Below are positions 53,461-62,962 of a stretch of 64,000 nt of DNA, one piece after another. How positions within the stretch are numbered: position 1 is the first letter of the stretch; each line of letters starts with the position of its first letter. The stretch comes from Pollenia angustigena (Eukaryota > Arthropoda > Insecta > Diptera > Polleniidae), in contig OV884059.1 in NCBI GenBank assembly GCA_930367215.1, positions 229,275,803 through 229,339,802 on the forward strand. Direction: 5' to 3'. The translations under genes were made by a program, and so were the position numbers. The notes under the pieces are model-generated. The model was not told the DNA's origin. It did no database searches and saw nothing but the letters and a program-made list of their open reading frames with translations.

Positions 53461-54292
53461 AAACGGTACATGAATTTTTGTAGAACGGAACAACAAAATT
53501 ACAAAATATTTATTATTTTGTTTTGCTTTCAATGTAATTCTTTGGCGTTGCGTTGCGATTTACATAATAAGGGCCATAATTTAAAAACAGAAAATTAATA
53601 GGTAATGAGAAACTGAAAAGTTTGTAATTCTATCGTTGTATCACACAATTTACCGCTAAAATTCTCACGTTTATTCCATTTTAGAAATGTATGGTAAACA
53701 AAAATAATTTTTTTTTAATAAAAATTTTTACTTTTTCGTCGCGTTTTCAAGTATAGCCAACAATATTTAAAAATGTACAAAAACTCGTATTAAGAATTTA
53801 ATGGTTTAATTTCCGGTTTGGCCAGTATTTTTTCTTTTAAAGACATGTTTATTGAAGTTGTTACCCAAAAAAAAAAAAAAAAATGGAGCTTCGAACAAAG
53901 CAGGTTTGTCAGGGAGAAACATAAAAGTTTAGCTTACCATTGCGCTTACGGAAGACATGCATTTTATACGGCGTGTTCCCACTTTGAAGCAATACATTTT
54001 TGACACATAAATTTTCCCTTACAAGCCGTTGCACTTGAAATGTTATTTTTCTATAAAGTTTTTGAGAGTTTTTTCACTTACTTTACTGTATTTCTGTATG
54101 TCTTATTCCGTAGCGCATAACTTTGCGCTTATTTTTTTAAATGTACCATTAGTGCTTCGCAAAATGAGAAAAATTTTTATTGGGTAATTAAATTTTTTTT
54201 TTTCATTTATTTTCTTTTTTAAAAAGGTAGTGAATTTTTAAAATAGAAAATTGGGTTTTAATAAAAAATAAAATAAATTTTTTTTATTTTAC
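53461..54292. other. No feature recognised
   Basis: AT-rich loop sequence of the large inverted repeat. The A-run at 53868-53883 interrupts a 61-codon frame of no recognised family. Confidence 0.4.
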
Positions 54293-54666
54293 CAGCTTGA
54301 CTATGAACATTTGGACAAAAGTCTCCTAACCAATTATTTATGTACAGAATTTTCTAAAAATGAGCACAGATATAGAAAGCTGAGAGAATTTTCTTTTAAA
54401 CAACCCCTTTTTCAGAGATACAGGCCAACTATTCACCAATTGCAATAAATATATCCAAAAAAGTATGATTTTTTCCAGATTTTCTGAGCACCAAACTTTC
54501 AAGTCAAAAACCGGAAGCTCGATTTTGATTTTAGAACCATGGTTTCTTTAGGAAAAGTTCTTAGAATTATGTGTAGATTACGATTTCGCTATACGCTTGG
54601 TGGGCAAAAAATTGACCCACTCTAATGTTCACACCTATTAAATATTTGACGTCCTACATACACATC

Positions 54667-55661
54667 GACCCCTAACCGCGAAAATAACGTAAGCGCCAAA
54701 AATCAAATTTTACAGGAAAGAGTTTTTTATTTTATTTCATATAAATTTTGTCGCTTACAATAAAATTGTTCTTGCTATAAAATCGTAACGGTACCTTATG
54801 TGACCATGACATTTTACCAGGGACCGAAAATAACAGTTATATTGGAATTTTAAAACAAAAAAAGCACATAGAAGTAAACGTCGAAAAACTATTGATTTTT
54901 ATAATTTTGATTTTTATATTTTCGATCAAACTTAACAGTTATATTTTGATTTTTATTTTTTCGATGAAAAATAACAGTTATTTTTTGATTTTTATTTTTT
55001 TGTACAAAAATAACTGTTATTTTTTGATTTTTATTTTTCAATCAAAAGTAACGGTTATTTTTCGATTTTTATTTGTTCGAGCAAAAATAAAAGTTATTCT
55101 CTAAAGAAATGTACGTGTTTTAATAATTTAGATGACTTTTAATATTTATTTTAATGTGTAATTATCATTGGAATTTCTTATACACATTAAAATAAATATT
55201 AAAAGTCATCTAAATTATTAAAACACGTACATTTCTTTATTTTTATTTTTGCTCGAATAAATAAAAATCAAAAAATAACTGTTACTTTTGATCGAAAAAA
55301 TAGAAATAAAAAAATAACAGTTATTTTTGTTCAAAAAAATAAAAATAAAAAAATAACTCTTATTTTTGATTAAAAACAAAATCAAAAAATAACAGTTATT
55401 TTTTGTTCAAAAAAATAAAAATCAAAAAATAACTGTTATTTTTGATGGAAAAAATAAAAATCAAAAAATAACAGTTATTTTTGTTCAAAAAAATAAAAAT
55501 CAAAAAATAACTGTTTTCATCTGACTTTTATGAAAAAAGGTATAACTGTTACGGTCCCTGCATTTTAGGAGATAATGCAAGTGTTGCCAATAAAGTCATT
55601 TATTAAAAAAAAACGAAATTTGAAAATCATGTCGCTTACGTTATTTTCGTGGTTTGGGCTC
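54667..55661. mobile_element. Outer TIR element hosting a hAT palindrome
   Basis: GACCCCTAACCGCGAAAATA...ACGTAAGCG at the left is inverted at the right (CGCTTACGTTATTTTCGTGG...GGGCTC), about 29 bp with three mismatches. TSD unclear. Confidence 0.7.
54818..55560. mobile_element. hAT-type palindrome built of reiterated units, 743 bp
   Basis: CAGGGACCGAAAATAACAGT at the left, ...ATAACTGTTACGGTCCCTG at the right. Flanking octamers CATTTTAC and CATTTTAG match at 7 of 8. Both arms consist of tandem units of about 35-50 bp containing AACAGTTATT...GATTTTTATTTTT. The centre is a near-perfect 60-bp inverted pair (55100-55159 with 55180-55239) round a 20-bp loop. Non-coding; the ORF 54892-55104 is a by-product. 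Confidence 0.88.
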
Positions 55662-56263
55662 GACATAAACCCTAGTTAAATTAAAAATTTATTTGCTTTT
55701 GCAAAACGTATGGCTAGATCAAACATCATTTTACATTACATAATACTTATACTAAATAAAATTATCTTCTTACAAAAAAAGTTTAGTAAATCATTAGAAA
55801 TTGTTAAAAATAAAACTAAAGTTTGATAAATTTTATATCTTATAAATTGTGTAATGACGTTATAAGTTGATAGCAAAAATTTTAAAGCAAAAAATTATTT
55901 ATTTTTTCTTTTTAGCACATTCAAATAAAAGCTTGTTTTTCAAAAACAATTTTTACTTTTTAGCGCATTTTAATAAAAGTTCCTTTTTAAAAAAGAATTT
56001 TTACTTTTAATTTCTTTAAACCTCGCATTCGTTTTCTCAGCAAGCATTAACAACTTAGTCAGCCATATTGTATCTAGAGTGTCGTCACTTAATTTTTCGA
56101 GCTATACTTAGCAAGCCCTTTCAGTTGATACGCTTATTGTAGAAGTGCACTAAAAATAACTAGTCCGCCATATTGTTTGTGCCGCCATGTTGAATTTAGA
56201 GTGACCACTATATTTTTCGAGAAATTCTTAGTAAGCCCTTTTTTCATTTAATACCATTTTGTA
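55662..56263. repeat. Spacer with a degenerate direct repeat of about 105 bp
   Basis: GCCATATTGT...TAGAGTG...TTTTTCGAG...AGCAAGCCCTTT at 56060-56130 recurs at 56164-56240 in direct order with mismatches. The upstream part shows nothing recognised. Confidence 0.5.
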
Positions 56264-57254
56264 CACTGAAAAAATTTTCTTCACAGATCCAATGGGTTTT
56301 GACATTAATGGAATGACAAATTACATTAAAGTCGACCTATGAAGCCCTTCATTGGATTAATGAAGAATGTTACATTAGTCCCCCGTTAATGCAATACTTC
56401 ATAAAATAGATGAAAAATGAATTAAGACTGTGGCTATTTGTCATCACATTAATGAAACATTTCATTAATGTAATGATAAAAGGTCAAACGTGTAAAGAAA
56501 TTTTTGTAGTTGTTTTAATATAAATGTTTTTATATTAAAATGAAATTTTTAATTTGTTCAATGACATAAATTCATTAAATTAATGATTAAGTTTGATAAT
56601 TTTTATGTCTATCTTTTATTAGTTTAATTTTTAATGGTAAAATTTTTATGTTTATTAACTTGAGCCATTTTTCAATGTTGGTTTTGAGTTGTTGTGAATT
56701 TTATTTTTTTTTTTATTCCTGCTTCGAAACATCAAGTTATATTAATTTTATATTTCTGTAACATCATGTTATGTATTTAATTCATTTTACAGCCCGCGAT
56801 GACATTCATCTGCCGTCTTTCCATTTTACTGGTTTGTACGTAAATTTTATGTACTTAAATTAACAATTAAAAAAAAAAGAATGTAGGAATTTTTTGCTCT
56901 TGTTTTTTTCTTTCTCGCTGTTTGCTTTTGAACCTATTACGTTTTTACAACAGTTTCAAAAAGAAAATATCTTCTAGTTATAGGTATTTTGAAGTTGGAG
57001 AACTTTATCTTGTTTTCATTAATTTAGTGTAATTTTAATGGAAAATATGAAGTTACAATAATTAGATTCCTTTTTTTTCATCAACTGAAAAATGTTTGAA
57101 TATTTTAGTTTTTATTTTAAGTTCATTGTAATTTAAAAACTCCTATTGAAATAAAGTATAACAATTTGTTGAATTTTTCTTTTAAAAAAGATTTTTAGTT
57201 GTCATTAATTCAATGAAAAATTTTAACGAAATTGCGAAACTAAATTTCGTAGCA

Positions 57255-57540
57255 TCAAAGTTATTTACGGGAATACAAAATTTATTATTAAGATTTTTTT
57301 ATGACGTGCTAAATTCCCAATTTTTTATATTTGATAAATACACTGAAATTTATTGTTGAGCGAAAGCTAGCCTCTATGCGCATTTCACTGGTTGCTTGGG
57401 CCAGACCATCAGGAAACCTTTTCCAAAGATCTTAGAATAGCTAAACATATTATACAAATAAAACCCTAAAGCGAATAAGAATTGTAAACACTCAAAGTCT
57501 TACTTGTAACAATATCAAGGCTTAAACAAAACACCAACAA
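57255..57540. repeat. TTCCCAG-family element, copy 4 (one arm plus core)
   Basis: GGGAATACAAAATTTATTAT...GTGCTAAATTCCCAATTTTT, then CATTTCACTGGTTGCTTGGG. The right arm is missing. Confidence 0.65.
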
Positions 57541-57608
57541 TAGTGTTAACGAAATTTCTTCATTATATTTGTAAAATGTCATTCCGGCAATGGAATGTTG
57601 TATTATAT

Positions 57609-58339
57609 TGTTACGTTTTTTCCTTTTATAAACGCGTTTGAGTTCTTTTAATTGCAAATCCAAATAAATACACACACTAATTCAACTAACAAACTTTATT
57701 CAAATTTATGGTTGTAGTTGTTTCTTTGGCCAGAGTGATGAATTTATGAATATTATTTTTGTCAAGCTAATAGGGCCTAAATTTCTTCAATGTAAATAAA
57801 ATTCAATTTTTAATTACAATATTTTGTTCCCGACGTTTCGTCGATGGCTTGTCGACTTTTTTTCATGGGATTGTAATTAATTTGTTCACAACATTTTATC
57901 CAATATGGTTATTTACGAACAGAACAACTGCAGGTGGTAGTTGTAGACTACCCTGCAAATAATAGGACCAGTCCAAACACACGTGTAAAGCCCACAAGGA
58001 ACCACTACTACTCCAAAAGTAACCCAAACGTATGGAAAAAACATGGTATATTTAAGATTACGATGTCCTAGGGGAGGACCATATAAAACAGCTTTGGACT
58101 ACAAGGGTGTAGTGGTATACACAAGAGGATTAGTTTTGAAGTCGTATAAAAACGAAAGCACGTCGTTAAAAACCGAAGACATGTCGTCTCACTACAAACA
58201 CTTTTTAACAATGACATGGTCCATGCTTGCATTACATCGGCCCAGTCCATGGAGTTGTCCATTTTATCAAAATGGATCAGGTGGTCCAACTTATAACTAA
58301 AACTACAAATAATTGTTATATAAATCTAATTTCGTAACA
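57609..58339 (-). mobile_element. Solo LTR of a related, longer LTR subfamily
   Basis: TGTTACG...CGTAACA with TSD ATAT on both sides (57605-57608, 58340-58343). On the minus strand its first about 60 bp and its last about 95 bp match the 428-bp LTRs at 15669 and 62485. The middle (about 57706-58280) is largely unrelated. No internal region remains, so recombination between two LTRs is the usual explanation. The short frames at 58043-58300 are chance. Confidence 0.85.
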
Positions 58340-58404
58340 ATATTAAAGAAAAAACATTTAATGAAATTGATTCTTTAGATATATGAAGCATAATTCTTGC
58401 AGTG

Positions 58405-58556
58405 TATAAGTGCATTAAAAATAACCAGTCCGCCACACAGTGCTTTGGCCCATAGACATAAATCAAAAATAAAAACAAGTCTTATATTGTACTTAAAAAT
58501 GTACAGATCAATAGATAACAAAATAATTAAAATGAATTTTGAAGAATTTTTAAGAT
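58405..58556. other. Spacer
   Basis: TAAGTGCATTAAAAATAACC continues the pre-insertion host sequence; otherwise nothing. Confidence 0.35.
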
Positions 58557-59457
58557 CTAGAGGGCGCCAAAGTTTGAGAATTTATAGAAAAAATGGCCAA
58601 ACAACTACTTGAGTTTTACATGCTTTAGGAAAACTCGTGTAAAACTGTTGTTTTTTAAAGCACGAAATTAAAATTTTTTTCTGTAGTAGTTTACTATATT
58701 TAGAACTAACTGTGAAAAAATTTTATTGAATTATTTTCTCATAAGTGTTTTTTTATTGGTTTGAAAAATGCTTATTATTTATTAGGCTCTAAAAATTTTC
58801 TAACTTTGATGGAATATTAAAAAAAAAAAAATAAAAATACCGTCTATGGGTTTTTTTCTGATTTCTAACTCCTAGAAAAACAATTGAAAAAATTTTACCA
58901 CAACTTGAAAAAAAAAATTTTTTTTAAATGGCTATTTTCATGATTTTTGCTCAAATTTTGATAGTTTTCAGGAGTTTAAAAGACAATTAACTACAAATAC
59001 TGTGAAATATTAATTCAAACTTATACCGTTCAATAAAAAACAACAAAAATCAAAATATGTATAAAAAAATTTTTGTGTTTGCCTGCATTTTACGGCATTA
59101 GAGGGCGCTGAAATCACAAATGCCCTTGGTTTTTTTATTGTTTCAAGAAAATAATTGTAAAAATTTTCTGGATTACGAGATTCAAATTTTCTTCTGTAAC
59201 ACCTAACTATATTCTAAACCAACTATAAAAAATGTTTAGGGGAATTATGCTCCTATACATATTTTTTAATGGTTTGAAAAATGCTTATTATTTACTTAAG
59301 CTCTAAAAATTTCCTAACTTTGATGGAATATTAAAAAAAAGAAAAAATACCGGCTATGGGTTTTTTTTCTGATTTCGAATATTTAGACTGTTTTCTAATA
59401 ACTACAAGAAAAAAAATTGAAAAAATTTTACCACAATTTAAAAAAAAATGTATTTAA

Positions 59458-60717
59458 CCCTTATGTGAGTGACAAAAAAAAATCACCTTTAACAGAGTGA
59501 CAGGTACGAAAATTTTACATTATATTACAATATATATAAGAAAATTCGTTTAACAAAATGTAAAATATAAGTTTTTGCAATGTCTAACATAAACACGAAT
59601 CGGGGGATTTCCCTTTGGCTTTATGATTGATCGACAAATACATCTACTTGCTACTGCTTTCATACATTACTATTTTCATACATGAATAAGTCCGGTGAGC
59701 GCAAGAAGAAGGTAAAGTGCAATAACAACATTGGCTTCTTGTTTTAAACAAGCACGCTTTAATTCCATAGATACAAATGATATATAAAACGAATGTGAAC
59801 ATATTCTGAAAATGCAAAACATATGGGATAAATAGAGGACACGAGGATTCATATGATTCTGTCGGGAGTGAAGAAACAACTGAAGTCCATGGAAAGGATG
59901 GTTCTCATTGGCGTCTTGATCGCTATCCGAAATACCAATACATCAGCAGAAATTACGGCAACGCAGAGGTCCTGATCCTGGCTTAAATATAGGAGCACCT
60001 AAGGACGTATTTAAAACTTAATTATCCAGTGAGATAAGCGATATAATTTTGCGTGAAAGTAATAGTAATTTCAGAATTGTCGGCAGTTGCTCTATGTGCC
60101 AAAAAAAAAAAAAAATAAAATAGAAAAACTCGGAGGGCGTGCGCAAGTTGTATCGAACATTCAATTCACCGTCCTCTGTGTGAATCCTTCTTCCAAGGAT
60201 CTCAGTACAATATTTTTTTTTTTTTTTTTTGTTTTTTTTTCTATAGTGAAGTGTATATAATTTCTATTTTTTTGTGCTTTCTTCAAGCCTTTTGTTTGAA
60301 TAAACAATATAAACGAAATATGTATATGTACAAAATAACTAACACTGTCTTTTTATTTTTAAATTTTAAATTTTCATTCATGTGAAAAGTAAAAAAATAT
60401 TCCAGTTTATTCAATTCAACATGCTTTTAAGCTGATATTCATTACAATAAATTAAATTATACTAAAAAATAAATGTTATTTTAAATATTTTCGTAAAGGT
60501 ACCCGGGTACCCTGTCACTCCGTTAAGGGTGCAAAATATAAATTGACCCACAGAACCCTTTCAAATTAAGAAACTAAGCTAATGTTTATTTAAATATATT
60601 TAAAACACAATAATAAGAGTTCTCAAGAGGTTCCACTCCCTTAAGAAACTTCAAACAAACAAAAAATGCAATTAAAGATTAAAAAGTTACCCGGGTACCC
60701 TGTCACTCACATAAGGG
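59458..60717. mobile_element. piggyBac-like element with TTAA target
   Basis: CCCTTATGTGAGTGACA at the left and TGTCACTCACATAAGGG at the right are perfectly inverted, between TTAA at 59454-59457 and 60718-60721. Subterminal relatives of GTACCCTGTCACTC occur at 60507 and, inverted, near 59490-59510. 1260 bp. Confidence 0.9.
59852..60080 (+). pseudogene. piggyBac transposase N-terminal scrap
   Basis: One frame reads EETTEVHGKDGSHWRLDRYP, and a shifted frame from 59956 reads RQRRGPDPGLNIGAPKDVF, a stop, then SSEISDIILRESN. The order 'DG..W ... R..GP ... F ... EI.D.I...N' is that of the region before the piggyBac DDD core. One frameshift and one stop, with no catalytic Asp. Its placement inside TTAA-flanked TIRs supports the assignment. 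Confidence 0.5.
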
Positions 60718-60879
60718 TTAAAAAAAAAATGCTATTTTCGTGATTTTCGCTCAAATTTTCATAGATTGAATTAGTTTAAAAAAAATAAACTAGGAACATA
60801 ATAAGAAATATTAAGATATTAAAGTAGCTTTATGTAATTATAATGAAACGTAACTAATAACTAAAATAAATTTCAGGGT

Positions 60880-61176
60880 GCTTGTCCGAAGAAGCAATGG
60901 AAGCCAACCACAAAATCGTGAGAAAAACCAGACTTTCTCAAACGAGAAAAACGTCACGACGACACTCATAAAGATTTAATGACTCATTTAATACATTCCT
61001 CAGATCCGTTGTTATCTTCAAACAGGAATCCAAAGACTAAAAAAAATATATTTTTTGAAGAAGTTGAGAAATATATACTGAGAGAAAATGTACCAGTTAA
61101 AGATGACGAAACAAATGTTTCGTTGAGCGGCAATATTTTTTTGGAAGAATTCAGTACTGAAGATGATTTATTGTAA
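60880..61176 (+). pseudogene. Exon-like coding remnant, unidentified
   Basis: An acceptor-like TAAATTTCAG ends at 60879. The following frame reads GACPKKQWKPTTKS, a TGA, then EKPDFLKREKRHDDTHKDLM, NPKTKKNIFFEEVEKYILRE and NIFLEEFSTEDDLL to TAA at 61174-61176. It is acidic/basic mixed with normal-looking codons, and its end resembles the C-terminus of a DNA-binding or transposon accessory protein. I do not recognise the family. One internal stop suggests a pseudogene, unless translation starts at the ATG at 60979. Confidence 0.35.
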
Positions 61177-61205
61177 TTAAAAAATATGAACATACATATG
61201 TAAAT

Positions 61206-61872
61206 ACTTTCTGAGTCAATCTAACGATGTCCGTCCGGCCGGCTGGCGGTCCATGCAACCTTGTGCATACAGATCGCAAATTTGGAGACAATTTGATGAA
61301 ATTTGTCCCAGAGGCTCTGACTGGTACAAGGACCAAGCCTATTAAAAATGGAACGAATCGGTCCATAATTTTACAAAAGCCATCTTATTACATCGGCAAG
61401 ATTAAATTTGGTCCAAACCAAACTAATTTTATTGCAATCAAAATCAGCTTATCAAATTGTATTGGAATCTTTCTATTTTTGAACATAGCTCCCATACAAA
61501 TCATTCTCCCGAAAAAGCTTTTAATGCCAGCTTCCTTAAAAATATTAGTATTTACATACAAATTGGCGACAATGACTTTTACGATAGCAACTAAGTCATG
61601 ACAAAATGTTGTCCAGATAGGTCCAAAATAAACTGTAGGTTCCATATAAACCCTCATCCAAAAAACTCATATACGGAGCTTAAGATATCTAAACAATATT
61701 CGGGAGAAAGAACTTTTAAACGAATCTTAACCTCATAACATAATTTTGTTCTGGCGGGTCCATGATTGCCCATGGGTCCCAAATAGATTACACTCTAGGA
61801 AATTTTTTTTGAAATACTATACTATAGGGTATCACATGGTCGGGCTTGACCGATTATACTTTCTTACTTGTT
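61206..61872 (+). mobile_element. mini-me/DINE-like repeat, 5'-truncated copy
   Basis: Begins CTTTCTGAGTCAATCTAACG, then GATGTCCGTCCGGCCGGCTG and CCTTGTGC. Ends with GGTCGGGCTTGACCGAT plus TATACTTTCTTACTTGTT. ORFs on both strands are shadows. Confidence 0.7.
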
Positions 61873-62484
61873 ATTTTTGCAAGAGCATTTTAAGCGTTTT
61901 TAACTCATTTTTTATTAAATGATGTTTTTGTATTTTTCACATTAATAATCCGATTCTACCAAAATATAACACATATATATCTAACAAATATCAATTCCCA
62001 TACCAAATTTTATTACGATTGGATAATTTTTGAAAGTGTTATAGCATTTTCAAGAAAAAGGATATATGGCAGGACCTTGAGTCCTTGTTCAGATGTAAAT
62101 GAAAATTTGCACACACGTTGCTAGTTGTGTGTGTATTAGCCTGACCATTTTTTGTAGTTTTGTGGGCATTATTGAAGCTAAAATTACATTTTTCCATTTC
62201 ATTGAACCGATTTCTCCAAAAATTCATATTTTTCTTAACTAAGCTATTTTATGCTAGTGTACGAAATTTCAAAAATTTCTGACAACTTCTTCTATTTATG
62301 TCCCTTCGTTGTATTGGGACAAAGCACTGTGCGCCATGTTGTGCATGGCCGCCATGAAGTCACACAGTTTACTACGCATTTTCATCCAAACTAAACGTAT
62401 GTATATACAAAATTTCAGCTCTAACGGTTCAAGATAACTACTGTATCAAAATTGAGTTGCAAGATTCCACCCGAACAAACATAT
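61873..62484. other. No feature recognised
   Basis: AT-rich apart from a GC-richer patch near 62320-62360 (GCGCCATGTTGTGCATGGCC); nothing assignable. Confidence 0.4.
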
Positions 62485-62897
62485 TGTTACGAAGGTTAAA
62501 TTATCTAAGAATTATTTATAGTTATAGTTATAAGTTATCTTGTATGTTATAGTTTTTGTTACTTAAAATTGTCATGTATAATTTTCAACACAACTGTTAT
62601 TTTAAAAATAATTCCTATATAAATTTCCCAGTAATTTCTAGAAATGGTTATAGAACATAATAAATAGTTTTTACGGGAAGGTTAAGGAAAAATCTAGAAA
62701 TAATTATGAAATATAAAAAGGGGTGACTCATGTAAAATTAGTTTAGTCTGTTTTGAAAAACGGTTCTGTTCGTAACTAACAATTGTGAACAAAATAATTA
62801 ATTTCAATAAAGTTTGTTAAGTTGAATAAGTGTGTGTTTTTATTCGGATTTGCAATTAAAAGAACTCAAACGCGTTTATTAAAGGAAAAACGTAACA
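62485..62897 (+). repeat. 5' LTR of the second retrotransposon
   Basis: About 413 bp, colinear with the 428-bp LTRs. It lacks the GGTTTATTATAAAGGGAGTA segment and has a small AATTAATTTC insertion before AATAAAG. Confidence 0.92.
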
Positions 62898-62899
62898 AT

Positions 62900-62913
62900 T
62901 GGTGTCAGAAGTG
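62900..62913 (+). other. Primer-binding site, tRNA-Leu-like
   Basis: TGGTGTCAGAAGTG, identical to the site at 16099-16112. Confidence 0.75.
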
Positions 62914-62962
62914 AAATTGCAATAATAAAAAAAGGATAAAAAAAAAAACTATACAATCAACA

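Larger units (their letters stand above)
52289..54500. repeat. Large inverted repeat, arms about 183 bp, 1.8 kb apart
   Basis: 52338-52520 (AAAATCATACTTTTTGGATA...AAGCTG) is inverted at 54293-54476 with few mismatches. The loop holds a MITE (52621-52854), a short ORF (53163-53297) and tandem motifs near 53325-53460. Arms may be TIRs of a larger fold-back element. Confidence 0.75.
56264..58404. mobile_element. TA-flanked CACTGAAAGAA element, copy 3, split by a solo LTR
   Basis: CACTGAAAAAATTTTCTTCA at the left and ...ATAATTCTTGCAGTG at the right, TA at 56262-56263 and 58405-58406. The arm sequences (CATTAATCC..., AATGAAACAT) match copies 1 and 2. It also contains a TTCCCAG-family copy (57255-57540) and the solo LTR (57609-58339). 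Confidence 0.8.
58557..60790. repeat. Direct tandem duplication (units about 510-540 bp), second copy split by piggyBac
   Basis: TAGAGGGCGC at 58559 and 59098, GGTTTGAAAAATGCTTATTA at 58763 and 59272, TTTGATGGAATATTAAAAAA and GATT..TGCTCAAATTTTGATAG-type tails recur in the same order. The second unit resumes at 60722 (AATGCTATTTTCGTGATTTT) after the piggyBac-like insertion. Confidence 0.75.

Noticed and set aside
54892..55104. Plus ORF with repeating FLIFIF units
   Set aside because: By-product of the reiterated arms of the hAT palindrome.
57609..58339. Coding frames at 58043-58300 on both strands
   Set aside because: They lie inside the solo LTR, have no domain features, and LTRs of this family are non-coding.
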